Assembly (NCBI GenBank): GCA_030549775.1
Contig: CM060175.1
Coordinates: 107,306,422 to 107,370,421 of the forward strand
DNA length: 64,000 bases
Source: Tamarix chinensis
Lineage: Eukaryota; Streptophyta; Magnoliopsida; Caryophyllales; Tamaricaceae
Direction of reading: 5' to 3'
Shown: piece after piece, positions 12,067-24,293 of the stretch
How the letters are laid out: every line of letters starts with the position of its first letter
How positions within the stretch are numbered: position 1 is the first letter of the stretch
Made by a program: the position numbers and the translations under genes
Notes under the pieces: model-generated
What the model was told of the DNA's origin: nothing
Seen by the model: only the letters and a program-made list of their open reading frames with translations
Database searches by the model: none

Positions 12067-12405
12067 ATGGGTAACTGCATCTGCAGGCGCCACGATCGGT
12101 CGCAACAGACGGAATGGGGAGGAGATGATTGGGGTGCTACCCTAGAGCCCATGAGCGGCTCTGACGAGGAGTTACGGAGCTCGTCGAAAACAACCGCCAC
12201 CGTCACCGAGGTGAAGGTGAAAATAACGAAGAAGCAGCTGGGGGAGATGCTGGGAAAGGTGGACGTACAAGGGATGTCGGTGCAGCAAGTGCTGGTTCAA
12301 TTGATGAACGTTAGCGCTAAATACGAGACCCATGAACTCAGATCTTGGAGGCCCAGACTGCAAACCATACACGAACTTAGCAATTCATTTGATTCTTCGT
12401 CCTAA
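12067..12405 (+). CDS. Small plant protein with MGNC N-terminus, putatively N-myristoylated
   Basis: This is an intronless 112-residue protein. It begins MGNCICRR: Gly2 fits N-myristoylation, and Cys4 and Cys6 could be palmitoylated, so plasma-membrane attachment is likely. A Ser/Thr-rich linker (about residues 30-48) follows. Then comes a basic, helical stretch around residues 50-80 containing 'VKVKITKKQLGEMLGKV' and 'VQQVLVQLMNVS'. The C-terminal part has 'SWRPRLQTIHE'. This combination recalls a small plant-specific family of unknown function with an acylated N-terminus and a conserved 'K.KITKKQLEELL' helix; I make that link from memory only. The ATG was chosen because it gives the acylation motif and because a TATA box and an A-rich leader precede it. 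An overlapping frame starting at 11882 and the opposite-strand frame are shadows. The gene has GC-richer codons than its surroundings, as expected for a real gene. Confidence 0.85.
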   Translation: MGNCICRRHDRSQQTEWGGDDWGATLEPMSGSDEELRSSSKTTATVTEVKVKITKKQLGEMLGKVDVQGMSVQQVLVQLMNVSAKYETHELRSWRPRLQTIHELSNSFDSSS

Positions 12406-12940
12406 TGGTTCCGTTCGTGGGCTAGGAAGGAGCCTAGGATTAATTAGCTACGGTGCATGTCGGTCTGTGAATACTTTTCTGATGCGGTGGAGATCTGTGA
12501 ATTGACTCGTAGGATGACGGGATCATTGCTCCCCCTCCCTCCCCTTCCCTCTCTTCTGCAATTCATCCTTCCACCTGATTCTTCTTTCTTTTTCTCCTTT
12601 TGGGTATGTTACGGCCTTCTAAGATGTTTTTGATATACTGTTCATAGAAAATGTACATAGAAAACGATGTATGCTCTTTCTTGTCTTAGACTGCTAATAC
12701 TATATATGTTGGGTTTTTTTTCTTCTTTTTTTTTTTCCAACTTGAATGAAGTCCGTATCCATTTTTGTTCCTCTTTCTTCTCCGCCTCTCTCTCGCACAT
12801 TTGCTTTGCTCTAACAAAAAGGTTTTAGAATGAAGATACGTCCATTCATTTACCCATCAGTGGGCTCCATCGGACAAAATTAATTTGTTGGTCAGCACAA
12901 AGGGAGGAACGGACAGGGAAACTTTTACAACGAAATCCTC
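12406..12940. other. 3' flank of the MGNC gene
   Basis: This transcribed-looking CT-rich sequence includes the likely 3' UTR, with 'cttgaatgaa' near 12741. No second gene is seen before the Tourist-like element. Confidence 0.4.
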
Positions 12941-12943
12941 TAA

Positions 12944-14232
12944 GGCTTCGTTTGGTTTAGGAAAACCAAGTGAAAAGGAAAAAAAGTTAGATCGAAAATT
13001 TATTTTTTTTTATATTTGGTTGTCAGAAAAATCTAAAGGAAAAAAAAAATAAGAAGAAAAATATTATGGAAACTTATCTTATACAATTTTCTTGCACTAA
13101 ACAGGTGGAAAAAAAAAAGAAAGCAAAGGAAATTTTATTGGTCCACCCTTCCAACATATTTGAAGACGGAAACTACTACACAATGTGACATGTACTATGC
13201 AGTGATGCACAAGGACTGTAGCCAAAAAATATTCCAAAAATATTTCCTCTTTCTTTGCTAGAAATTATATTAAAATTATTGAATTAACTTTTATATTAAA
13301 AAATTATTTAATTAATTTTTTTATTAAAATAAAAATATTAATGATTAAAATTAACTAATATAGATAATAATTTTAGGAATTTTTTATTTCTCTCTCTTAA
13401 TTTTAGTAGATTTAATTTATTTTAAATATATATATATATATATATATAATTTCTTTTACGTTTTCTGTCGTATCCGCTTTCTAAATTTTTAAAAAATGAC
13501 GTTTTCGCGTTTCTTTCCGTCCTTATCCTCATGCAACGCTGCTGTAACGTAATTGCTCGCCGTATTCCTCTGCCACCAGTGTTGCCTCTGACTCCGCTAC
13601 TCTGCGCAATTAATTGACCCGTCAAAGTTTTTTTCCCCATAAATTAAGGATATACAATCTTCGGATAAAGATTGATCTAGCATCCACGTCATGTTTGCGT
13701 CGAATGTCTATCTACTTTCTTGTTTATCGTCGTATCACGCACCGGAATCTTCTTCTAATCAAATATTCATCCTTACGCTATTTTATCATCTATTGCCCAA
13801 TGACATCCCAAAAGTTTCTCGTTGAATAGGGAAATTTATTTTATTTTATTTTATTTTATTTTTAAGGGGAAGATTTGGCTTCCACATTCTGCATGCAATA
13901 TTTTAAAATTTTTCTGAGAAAAATTTGGAACTAGTATCAAGTTTATACAAATTTTATAATTTTATTATACACTTTATGAAAAATTTTATATATTAATATA
14001 ATATTTTAATTTTAATAAATATAAAAAAAATTAAATAATAACATTCAGGTTTTCTTATAATTTTTTTTATACACCAAACACTAAAAATATTTTTCAAAAA
14101 TTTAATTTTCCACAATTTTTTTCCAACAACTAAACAAAGAAAAGAAAATTAAAATATTTAATTTTTTTCCTTCAATTTTCTTTCCTCTATATTTATCTTT
14201 TCACTTAACTTTCTACAAACCAAACAGGGCTC
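12944..14232. mobile_element. Tourist (PIF/Harbinger)-like element
   Basis: The left end 'ggcttcgtttggttt' and the complement of the right end 'gagccctgtttggttt' form inverted termini of the 'GGGCCTGTTTGGTTT' kind known from Tourist elements. TAA flanks both sides (12941-12943 and 14233-14235), the expected 3-bp target. At 1.29 kb it is longer than a typical MITE. Its core, about 13440-13830, is less AT-rich than its arms and could be an insertion or captured sequence. The short open frames in the core have no recognisable domain. Confidence 0.7.
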
Positions 14233-14235
14233 TAA

Positions 14236-16057
14236 TAAAAATTTGTGGTCGTAGGATGGTCCTACTTAAAATTAGCTTATAAGTTAATTTTTTATTTTTT
14301 AAAACTAATTTATTTTAATATATATATATATATATATATATGTTTATCTGGTAGTTTTTTATACTTCCATGTGTGTTTTTGATAAGGTTTAAAGTAATTT
14401 ATAGGCTATTCTTTAGCTTGTTAAAACTATATTTATTTAGTAAGTAGTTTATTTACTAGCTTAGAAGTAATTTTTTATAAAGTTATTTTGAGAAGTTTTA
14501 TATCTAATAATTAAGATTTCAGTTAACTTCTCAGCTTTATGATAGTTTCTTTAAACGTACTATAAAGCTTAAGTTTATTACATAAGCCACTTTAACAAGC
14601 TTTAGAATAATGAAAAAGAAATTTTAACTTTCTTATCTAAATACAAACAAACTTAATTTAAGTTTTTTTCTTTAAGGTACTCTAAGTAAATTTCTACTAG
14701 CTTATAAGATTTTTAGTTCCATCAAATATACTGTAATTGAATATAATGAAAAAAAATAGGAGAGAGAAAAAATTATTTGTCAAAATACAAAAATCCTAAC
14801 GGCAGAACCTTTACCATTAAAGTTACTCTTACAATACTATAATTCAAGTATGTATGTATGTATCCAAAAATTTATCTATAGTACATTATTATTATTTAAA
14901 GACTGCACTTAGGAACTCACTATATGAAATAGTAGAAATCATATAGTTAAAGATATTGAGATAAATATAAGTTTGTACATATGACTATTCATGTTGGCCT
15001 ACTTTTTATATAAAAAAGAATCAATTTTTTAATTTTCATAGATTTTTTTAAAAAGAAATTAGAAGGTTTGAATATTCCTTTTTTTAAAAGAAACTAGAAA
15101 ATTCAGAAATATTCAAAATATTTACATTTTTTTATCCGACCTAAAAATATGCAATATTAGAAAATTTATCATTTTAGTAATCTAAAATTAAAATAGCTAA
15201 TAGAGCGATATTGAAGTATATATAAATTTAAAATATATGGTACATAAATGCAATTATTTAATATACATGACATCTAAGTAAAATTAAATTAAATATTTTG
15301 ACGACTAAATGAAACTTGTCCACGATAATATATATCAAGGTAATTTTATTCATTTATTTGAAAAGGTGTTTTCTTTGTTACTTTTTACTTAAACAAGTAC
15401 GATTGAATTGAAGCTTATGATTAAGACCTAATAGTATCACTGAATATATAGTCTTGAAAGACGTATAAAATAAATCAGTTAGAGCTAGATTGCATATTCA
15501 TTAAGAGTGAAAACCCTATATTTAGCGGGTGCCTATATCTATAATGTATGCATTATTGCATTAGGACCTTTTTGAGAGACGGGCAATTACTATATCACCG
15601 TAGGCATATTATTCTTTTAACTTTTTCATTTAAGTGAGTTTATTTTGAATTAAGGTTATAATAAAATATACTATTATATTTTTAATGATTTTATTTACAA
15701 ATAGAGAAGCCTATTGATATATTTTTTACTAACAAAAATTACTACGTAAAGTATTATTATATGTCTTACTATAGTCATAATTATGTTTCACTACTGTTGT
15801 TATGATATTTTATCTTATAATTGATTTCACCATGGAATTGATTTGCTACCACTATTATTATTTAAGCTTCATCATTGTTACTACCAATGCTTTACCGGCA
15901 TTATTGTTGATGTTTCACCATTATTACTATTGATAATTCATGTTTGTCAACTTTAATCATATTTTATCAATGTTAGTTATGATATTTTGCTATAGTTATC
16001 TTCACATTCCACTATAATTATTTTACTGTTTTACCAATATTAGTAGTCACATTGGAG
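14236..16057. other. AT-rich spacer with possible small elements
   Basis: 'agcttataag' recurs near 14274 and 14699 around a TA run, possibly marking an old MITE, but I cannot fix its ends. From about 15770 the sequence becomes a loose array of 'tttcaccattattac'-like phrases that resumes at 24943 beyond the LTR composite. No gene is visible. Confidence 0.4.
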
Positions 16058-16689
16058 GAGGGTGTAACACCTCAATTTTTGCTACTAAAAATTTTTATTT
16101 TGCAGCAGAAGTAATTAAGTAAAATATTGGAGCTTACCGTCATGATCAACATAATTCTGGCTTATGCAACCATCATTACATCAATTACAATGCTAAAATA
16201 TTTAAAGTAACAAAAAAATAGAAACAAAAGAACATTTATAGTACTATAATGAGTTTGGATCCTAACTCTGAGTTTAACAATACAAAACACAAAAGAAGGA
16301 ATATCATGGATCAAGATTCTAAAAAAGGTATCCAGTTAAATGCACCGACTAGATAACAATTACTCTTCACCCAATCTTTAACATAGATGAAGTCATTCAT
16401 CTCCACATAAGGCATCATATGTAGTATAATTATCTAGCTAATCTTCTTAGGCCTGCATATAAGATTCAGGGCATCTTGCTTGTGGGAATGAGCAACACCC
16501 ATAAAACGGGTATGGTCAGTACACTACGTACTGAGTAAAGGAACAATACTATCGAAATAGATATACAAATAGCACATACTTTTACATTAGATAATAAGTG
16601 AATAACCAAATAAACGAAACTTTTCGTAAGATAGAAAATGATCCAGATTCCTTTATTAAGTATAATAAATTTTCATTCTTTTATATATG

Positions 16690-17065
16690 TTGACTGCAGG
16701 AACTCCACTATTCTTAAATCGATGGAACAGTCTAAAATACCATCTCGGGAATAACACACCTGAGTCACTACTTTTTCGGTGGAATGGAGATTAAAAATAT
16801 ATTCTCGGGGTAAAACGCTTCTGAGCCACTATCTCTATAGTGAAACGGGAATATATATATTTATATAGAAAAATAGATCACCTTGGTCCTGACTCACGTA
16901 TTCTTCTACTTTAACTCATTAGTATATTTTTCATAGGTTATAATTATACATTTTCATTTCATGATGAGTAACGACCCCACTATTTATTGATCCTATGGAA
17001 CAAACTGAAGCACCTTCGCGGGCCAAAATGTTCCCGAGCCACTATTCTCCCCAGTGAAACGGTAA
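16690..17065 (+). repeat. Degenerate CACTATT...GGTGGAA repeats in family A copy 1
   Basis: Several degenerate units of about 60-130 bases read roughly 'ccactatt', then a short gap, then 'cggtggaa', then 'aaaacgct', then 'gagccactat'. The same units occur in family B, as at 19745-20045. A CATA microsatellite (17065-17108) and a TA run follow directly. Confidence 0.7.
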
Positions 17066-17069
17066 TACA

Positions 17070-17105
<36 letters not shown>

Positions 17106-17860
17106 TATATATAAATAGATCACATTTGCCCTACTCGCGTGTTCTTTCATTTTAAGTGATTATTATCTTATTCAATATTGATTTTCATGCACAGAACACA
17201 TTAAAACAGATATACACATAGCCTAGGTCCAAGTCTTTAAGTCCTTTCAAACCCTAATTACACACCCTTTAGTATTCATTCTCCCATATTGATTATTCTA
17301 TACAACTTATATTATATCATCTCCAAATCCCATCATTATTATCATACCCAAAATGCACGATCTAATTCCCATACACATGTATTAATAATCTCGTATTGAT
17401 ATATTACTTACATAAATATCCAAAACCTAAATTCCACAGATTTATCATAACACCTCCCATGAAATTTACATGATTACATATTTCAATAGATAATCTCATA
17501 AGGTGAAATATTAACAATGTATTTAGAAATCCATATAACCTTTGGATCTTATACATCGAATAATGATAATATCATTACAAGATAGTTGTCCCAAATTATC
17601 CATTAAATCATTTAAGGATCCCAAATGACGATAATACTTCCAAGAACCCCTCATGATGTTATTATCCTATTTTAATTCACCTAACACATAAAATACCGAA
17701 ATTTCCTTATTACCCCATAATGACTAAACTACCCTTAAGCACAAATAAAAATCTTTATTTTATAAAATTGTGTACCTTCTACACATATTAGTTTCCAAGT
17801 CCATAATTTTTCATCATACCTCATAAGAATTATTAAGTCCATTTATCAAAAATTGCTTTC

Positions 17861-18201
17861 AATAACATAATATCCTTAAGCCCATATTTCATATCATAAA
17901 ATATACTTCCACAAATATGACATTATCACAACAAAATCATAAGATAATGGCACATCTCACCTATTCTTACTTTCTTTTAATAACATAATATCCTTAAGCC
18001 CTTATTTCATACCATAAGATATATTTTCACAATATGATATTATCACAACAAAATAATAACGGTACCTCTTATACATTCTTACTTTCTTTCAATAACATAA
18101 TATCCTTAAGCCCTTATTTCATACCATAATATATATTTCCATATTATGATATTATCACAACAAAATAATAATGGTACATCTTACTTATTCTTACTCCCTT
18201 T
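17861..18201 (+). repeat. Tandem repeat, three units of about 115 bp
   Basis: Units begin at 17861, 17979 and 18091, each with 'aataacataatatccttaag'. Each continues through a 'gatattatcacaacaaaat' block to 'attcttac'. Spacing is 118 and 112 bases. The array lies inside family A copy 1. The second family A copy shows at most one comparable unit. Confidence 0.85.
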
Positions 18202-19744
18202 CAACATAATATTCATATCATCACAAAATATCATGATCAACATGTTTTACATCATATATCAACAATATCATGAAAAACACATATAACCATACAAGCAAAT
18301 AACACCAAAAACACTAAACATCGAATAGTATCCTTACCAACTAGAAAATTGGGCTCTAAGCACGCAAATCCTAGACTTCCTCCTCCAAATCTACTGGAAT
18401 ATCACCTATGAAAAATAACAAAATTCATGGTTAGGCTCAAAGAATTAAATCAAAGGAAAAATCAAGGTAAAGAGGGTAAGAATAGAAAGAACCGTAGTCA
18501 AATGGGAGCTTGAAATGTGTAGATGTGTATAGGAATGTATGGTGGAACTATAGTAAAATTTTGGTATTGTTTGGATAAGGTTTGGGGGTAAAAATAGTGA
18601 TGCATGACCAAAAATGAAAAGTTGTACGATTGTGCTGCAGGCGGTGTAGCCCCTGGTCGAGAGAAAAGATCACGCACGACCAGGCGGTGCTGAGTTACAT
18701 GACTGTATTGCAGCGGTGCACACCCAAGCCGAGATAAAAGATCCGGCATGGCCAGACGGTGCAAAGGTTACACAACTATGCGATAGGAATTTTTTAGTGT
18801 TACACGTCCGTACTGAGGCCGTACACAGGCCTTGCGCTTTGCGAAAGTGCAACGGATAAGAGAAGGAAAAAGGAAAGGAGGCGGTGGTTGGCGACAATGG
18901 CCAGTGACGGTGTTAGCCTGTTAGGGAAGGTTGGGGTGACCTTGGTGGTCGGTCCACCGGCTAATGGGAAGCAATTGGTAGCTGAGGTGGTGCACGATGG
19001 TGGAATGGGTGGTGTGTAACACCCCCAAAATTCACTACTGAAAATTTTCGTTTAATTAAAAGAAAATTAGCGGAAGCAAAATAATAAATTGTGAATTCTG
19101 GGGATATTACTGCCACACTTAGTATTAGACCGGTTCATTCCTACCGTTCTAGTATCAAGTGCTAAGGCTAAAAGAGTAAAATACAATTTACGAGAAATTC
19201 AACATATTTAAATCAGAGTAGTGTAAGTAAACATTTTATAAGAATATAATCCACCAATGGTGGTCACAAGAAAATGAAGGCCACATCAAAACTAAGGTTA
19301 AAAAGGGAAGGAATACAACCCTAGGATTTTCCGGATAGTTCCTTACGCTCTTTCCCGAGGTTCCACTTGAATAGCGCCTAAAAACGACCTGTAAGGGACA
19401 CTGCCCATTGAATAGGCAGGGGCCCCATGAATGGAACCCTTCGGTACTACGGTACTGGGTAACCCTTTTAAAAACACACTTAAAAGTAGGCACGCAATGT
19501 AACACATGATATACTACTATATCCATACATAACGATAGGTGTAAACATAATATTCAGATCCGTACATTCACATACTTTACAAGTCAATCGGATATTAATG
19601 GTGCACACCTAACATTCACTTTCATACATTCGTATACTTAATAAGTCAATAAAATATTAATAGGTCATAATGAGCCATCGATACTTTTAGGGCCTTAAGG
19701 CCATTAGTCCATCATTAATTAATTATCTCGGATTATAAATTTTC

Positions 19745-20045
19745 ACGTGAGTGCGGGAACCCCACTATTATTCGTCGGTGGACCGGTCATGCAGGGAAAA
19801 ACGCTCCTGGCCACTATTATTCGCCGGTGGACCGGTCATGCAAGGCATAACGCTCCTGGCCCGACTCACAAGGTGTTCCACTGTAAGTAATTAGTGTCTT
19901 CCCCATGTCTTATCGTTTTTACGTTTGGTTTGTTGAGCATGGAATCCCCCACTATTATAGCTGGTGGAACAGTCATGCAGGACAAAATGCTCTTGGCCAC
20001 TATTATTCGCCGGTGACCCAGTCTAGGTCCGGCTCAACATCTTCT
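19745..20045 (+). repeat. CACTATTATT...CCGGTGG repeats in family B copy 1
   Basis: Three clear units and one partial unit carry 'cactattattcgccggtg', followed in the first two by 'gaccggtcatgca' and 'aacgctcctggcc'. These are the clearest version of the module shared with family A. Confidence 0.8.
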
Positions 20046-21099
20046 TCTTTAAGTGATTAGTGTCTTATCGTATCTTATTCGGAAGTATTTCACCATTGAC
20101 ATGTATGACTAACTATATCCACACTTATCCTCCCAGGAGGGTCTGTCCCATATCTTGAGACTTCTGCACCTCCTAACTCGCCCCAACATCCTTCCCTTAA
20201 TCCACCTTCTCACACCGGGAACCCGACTCCTAAGTGTGTGGATCAAGCACACCACCTTATACCCCAAGGTCCACTAACCGCTTTACCCTAGGGTTTTCTC
20301 CATAAACCCTAATTTGGGCCTATGTGGCCCACCTTCTCTGCCTTACACATCCCAACTATTTCGACACTCTACACATCACGTCCTTTAGATCCAACCCTCA
20401 CTTTCTACCCCACTCATTCTCATTTATTTTTTTCTTATTTTCTTTTTCTTTTTCCACCTTCTCAATTTAGGGTCTCCTCCTAAACCCTAGCAGGGTCTCC
20501 TATGCACCCTTATACTGTTCCACGTACTATTTTTTGCCCGAAGCCCCCAAAACACACAAACGACACTTCTATTACCTTCATCACGCCCGAGGCAACTTTC
20601 CATACCGTAAAGTTTGCTCTCATGCGGACTCTAACCATCCCATGCAAACCCTCGATTCTCCCGCTCTTTCATTTTATTTAAGTCCCTTTTTACTCGTCCA
20701 CTCATGGATCATGGATTATTTAGGTCATCCTTACTTACATTAGCTAACTTACTTCCCCTTGGTTCTCTTATTTTCCCATTTTTCTTTTTCATGCCTCCAA
20801 CCCACATCACCACATCAAATGCCCTAGCATGCATCTCCTAAGGGCCACATCACATCTTATCACAACTTGCAGCATATCCATATTAACACATAACAGAAGA
20901 GAGCACATGAACATACCTCTGTTCCAAGTCACGCTACACATAAAACAGTTATAATAATAGCATATAGAATACGACATATAATTATACAGGACATCCAAGG
21001 CAAGTAAGACACATAGCACACATGTGGCCTTAGCTACACCCTTACTCGGTTTAGGTTACCAAGCTATTAGGCCACTAATCACCATTCGTCATTGTTACA

Positions 21100-21905
21100 C
21101 TTAATATATTTCCCATTTAGTTGGTTAGATTACCAATTTGCCCATTTCCTTTATTATAATTAACAAATTTCCCTTTAGTTGGTCAAATTACCAAATTACC
21201 TCTATTCATTATCCTAATTATCAAATTACCCCTTTAGTTGGTTAAATTACCAAACTGCCATTCACATTTATCATATTTACCATTTTACCCTTCTCCGTTA
21301 TTAAATTATCATTTTATCCTTCTCTTTTATTAAATTATCATTTTACCCTTCTCAATTATTATAATTGCCAAGTTACTCCTTTCCGATTTCCACTTTACCC
21401 CTTTTATTTAAAAAATTACCATTTTACCCCTTAACTTCCAAAAATTTACCATAACACCCTTATCTTATAAAATTACCATTTCCCCTTTTATTATAAAATT
21501 ACCATTTTGCCCTTTAATTACAAAATTACCATTTTGCCCTTTTATTATAAAATTACCAATTTTTCCTTTAATTGCAAAATTACCATTTTACCCTTTAATT
21601 ATAAAATTACCACTTTACCTTTTATTCACAGAATTACCATTTGGCCCCTTTACTTCCAAATTACCATTTTACCCTTTACTCCCAAAATTACCATTTCATC
21701 ATTTTTACTTATAAACTACCATTTACCCCTTTTCTTCCAAAAATTACCAATTTACCCTTTTTGACTTACAAATTTCCATTTTTACCCCTTTACATCCAAA
21801 ATTACCAATTTACCCCTTACTTCCAAAAATTACCATTTTACCCCTTAATTCTTAAATTTCCATTTTACCCTTTTCACTTGCAAGTTACTATTTTGCCCGT
21901 TATTA
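21100..21905 (+). repeat. AT-rich minisatellite (TTACCATTTTACCC type)
   Basis: Dozens of degenerate units of about 20-27 bases alternate 'aaattaccattttaccc' with 'ctttaattaca'-like linkers. Open frames here (for example 21507-21764) only reflect the repeat. The inverted counterpart is at 38745-39480. Confidence 0.9.
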
Positions 21906-22554
21906 CTCCACTTATATTAAATTATCATCTCCACATGAAATATTAATATTAACACCTCACCCACAACTATTATATTTAATATAATACTTATTAGCACCCA
22001 TATATATATATTAGGCCATATTCTTGTAGAAGATATATTACTAAAATACCCCCAAGGCTCACAAAAATATTAACTATGCATTAAAGATCACAATAGCATA
22101 ATACAACATGGATAATATTTAACATTTTTGTTAATAACCAACTCTTACCTTAAATAGTATTTCCATACATAACATATAACCTAACGTGCTTCCTTTTTAA
22201 CAAACATCACAAGAAACTACATATATGATATTAAACAACATATATTAAGCATAATAACATATTAAAAATATTAATGTGCTAATTACGTTAATCCATGCGT
22301 TTAAGTGGGATTTAATGGTTACCTTAATTCCCACAAAAATGAACCTTACCAGTATTCCGGTTAAAGGTTCAAGCTTTGATTATCAAAATCAATACCTAAA
22401 AATAATATCAAGGTTTATTATGTTAGAAATAATAAAAATCAAAGTATAAAACTTTATAATGCTCAATTAATCAAATACTTGAATTAAAATATTATTATAC
22501 TTTAAAAATTATTACCCAACTAAATCAAGAAAGGAAGCAGCATGAGCTGCATGC

Positions 22555-23790
22555 AAAGAAATGAGGAGGATGGGCTCGAAGGTGGGTGAAAGGAGGAGAA
22601 ATAGGCTATTTTCAGGTTGGGGTTTTGGGGCGAAGAAAAAGGGTAGACGAGGGACGATTTGGGTCAAGGGAAGGGTGCAGGAGTGGAGAGGGGGTGTAGG
22701 TGGTGGTCGGGGATGGGTTGTTGGCGACCAAGGGTGGCGGAGGCGGCGGCAGCGAGGCTACGAAGTGGTGCTGCCGAGGTGGGTCGAGATGATGGGCTGA
22801 GAAGGAAGGAAAAGGGAGAGGAAATTAAAGGCCTGTGGGTGGTGGTTTCGGCCAAAGGAGGTTTGGGGGTGGTAGAGGGGGTTGTAGGGGTTAGTTTGGT
22901 GGCTCAGGTGGCGGCAGAGGCGGCGGAACGACGACAGATCGAGGTTGTACAGGGTGGTAGCCGAGAAGGGAGGGAAAGAAGAGAAAAAGAAGAGAGGAGG
23001 AAGAAGGACACTACGGGGTGGCTCGAGGGGTGCTGTGATCGTTCGGGGGTGAGGTAGAGGGTGACAGGGGGTGGTGTAGGTGGCTGTTGAGGCGGAAATA
23101 GCGGTGGAACAGCGGTGGCGAAGCAAAACAGGGAGGATGAGGGAAGGAGGAGAAAGGAAGAAAGGAGGGTCGTGAATGCATGGAAATCTCGATAAGAAAT
23201 GCCAGAATGAGGCAGGGAGGAAGAAGAAGAATAAGGCGAAGAGAGAGGAGGGGATAGGGGAGCTCAAGGGTGGAGGTAGGGTGGTAGGGAATGGCGATGG
23301 AATGGAGAGGGAAAAGAGAGGTATGGCAGGGCATGGGGGAAGGGAGAGAGGGATGGTGGGGCTGGGATGGTGCAGAGAAAACAACGAGAGAGAAAGATAA
23401 GGGAAGCAATAGGGGGAAAGGGTTGCAGGTTGGGCGGCGGAGATGGCGGGGTGGTCGGGTTTTTCGCCAATGAAAGAGGAAGAAGAAGAAGGAAAGAAGA
23501 AAGGGGAGGGGGCTGGTGCGACGGGCGGCCGAAGGGAAAGAAGAAGCGGGTTGGCCTAATCAGGGAAGAAAGGAAAGAAAAGAAAGAGGGAGGCAGGCCG
23601 GCGACGCACGCGGGAGGAAGGGAAACGGGCCAGTAGCCTAGGCGTGAGGGTGGGGGAAAGGGGCAGGCCAGGCCAGCCGGCGACCCAAGGAAAGAAAAAA
23701 AGGAGAAGAAAGAAAAGAGAAAAAGGAGAAAAAGGAGAAGAAAAGGGAAAAAAGGAAAAGAAAAGGAAAATGGGATTAAATAAATAATTT
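22555..23790 (+). repeat. Purine-rich strand-asymmetric block of family B copy 1
   Basis: About 1.2 kb of the plus strand is dominated by G and A, with few pyrimidines and no fixed repeat period. Six overlapping open frames on both strands are by-products of composition. The same block appears as a pyrimidine-rich strand at 36810-38060 in the inverted copy. Confidence 0.85.
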
Positions 23791-24252
23791 AATTTATAAA
23801 ATAATAAAATATAATATCTTTGGGTAATAAATTTATTTAACAATTTAATTTAATATAATTAAAATATAAGGGTTTAAAAAGGGTAATTTTCGTAAAATAA
23901 TGGTTTAAAAAATTATTTAAATAAAAAGGGTATGATAAAATAACAAATATTTATTTTAATTTATTAAATATTTATATACAATTTTATATACTCAAAAATC
24001 CATAAAATAATTAAATTAAATAGATTTGAAGGCTAATTTATCCCAAATAAAAGTTATTTATTAAATTATAAGCTTTTTTAAAATTTTGGGGGATTACATG
24101 GTGTGCAGGCCAAAAGCAGGGAAAGAGGGAGGAAGAATAAGATAAAAGAGAAGGAAGAAAGGAGAAGGAAGAGGGAGTGCATGGGTAGTGGTTTTGGACA
24201 CAAAGATGGGCCATATGGAGGCAACCCAAAGAGAAGGAAAGAAGAATGTGTA

Positions 24253-24293
24253 GTGTGTGTGTGTGTGTGTCTATACACACACACACACACACA
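24253..24293. repeat. Palindromic GT/AC microsatellite
   Basis: A run of alternating GT is followed after 'ctata' by a run of alternating AC, so the two halves are inverted complements able to form a hairpin. It lies in the 3' part of family A copy 1. Confidence 0.9.

Larger units (their letters stand above)
19015..24098 (+). mobile_element. LTR-type element family B, copy 1 (nested in family A)
   Basis: The element starts 'tgtaacacccccaaaattca' and ends 'ttttgggggattaca', with 'tggtg' on both sides (19010-19014 and 24099-24103), a perfect 5-bp target duplication. It is 5,084 bases long and has no internal LTR pair or pol coding. In order it contains CACTATT-type repeats, a TTACCATTTTACCC minisatellite, and a 1.2-kb purine-rich block. 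The same order appears, inverted, in the copy at 36490-41411. It is probably a giant solo LTR. All open frames in the low-complexity parts are statistical artefacts. Confidence 0.78.

Noticed and set aside
11763..12145. Open frames starting at 11763 and 11882 upstream of the MGNC gene
   Set aside because: They cover the promoter and 5' leader and overlap the real gene in another frame, with no sensible protein features.
17861..18201. CRISPR-like spacing of repeated blocks
   Set aside because: Units are directly adjacent, diverged tandem copies in a plant retroelement. There are no unique spacers, and CRISPR is not expected in a plant nucleus.
21507..21946. Two open frames with repeated 'KITILPF' and 'NYHFTLY'
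   Set aside because: They translate the minisatellite. The periodicity comes from the DNA repeat and not from a repeat protein.
22758..23384. 208-codon open frame on the minus strand
   Set aside because: It is the same low-complexity block in family B copy 1, with competing frames on both strands.
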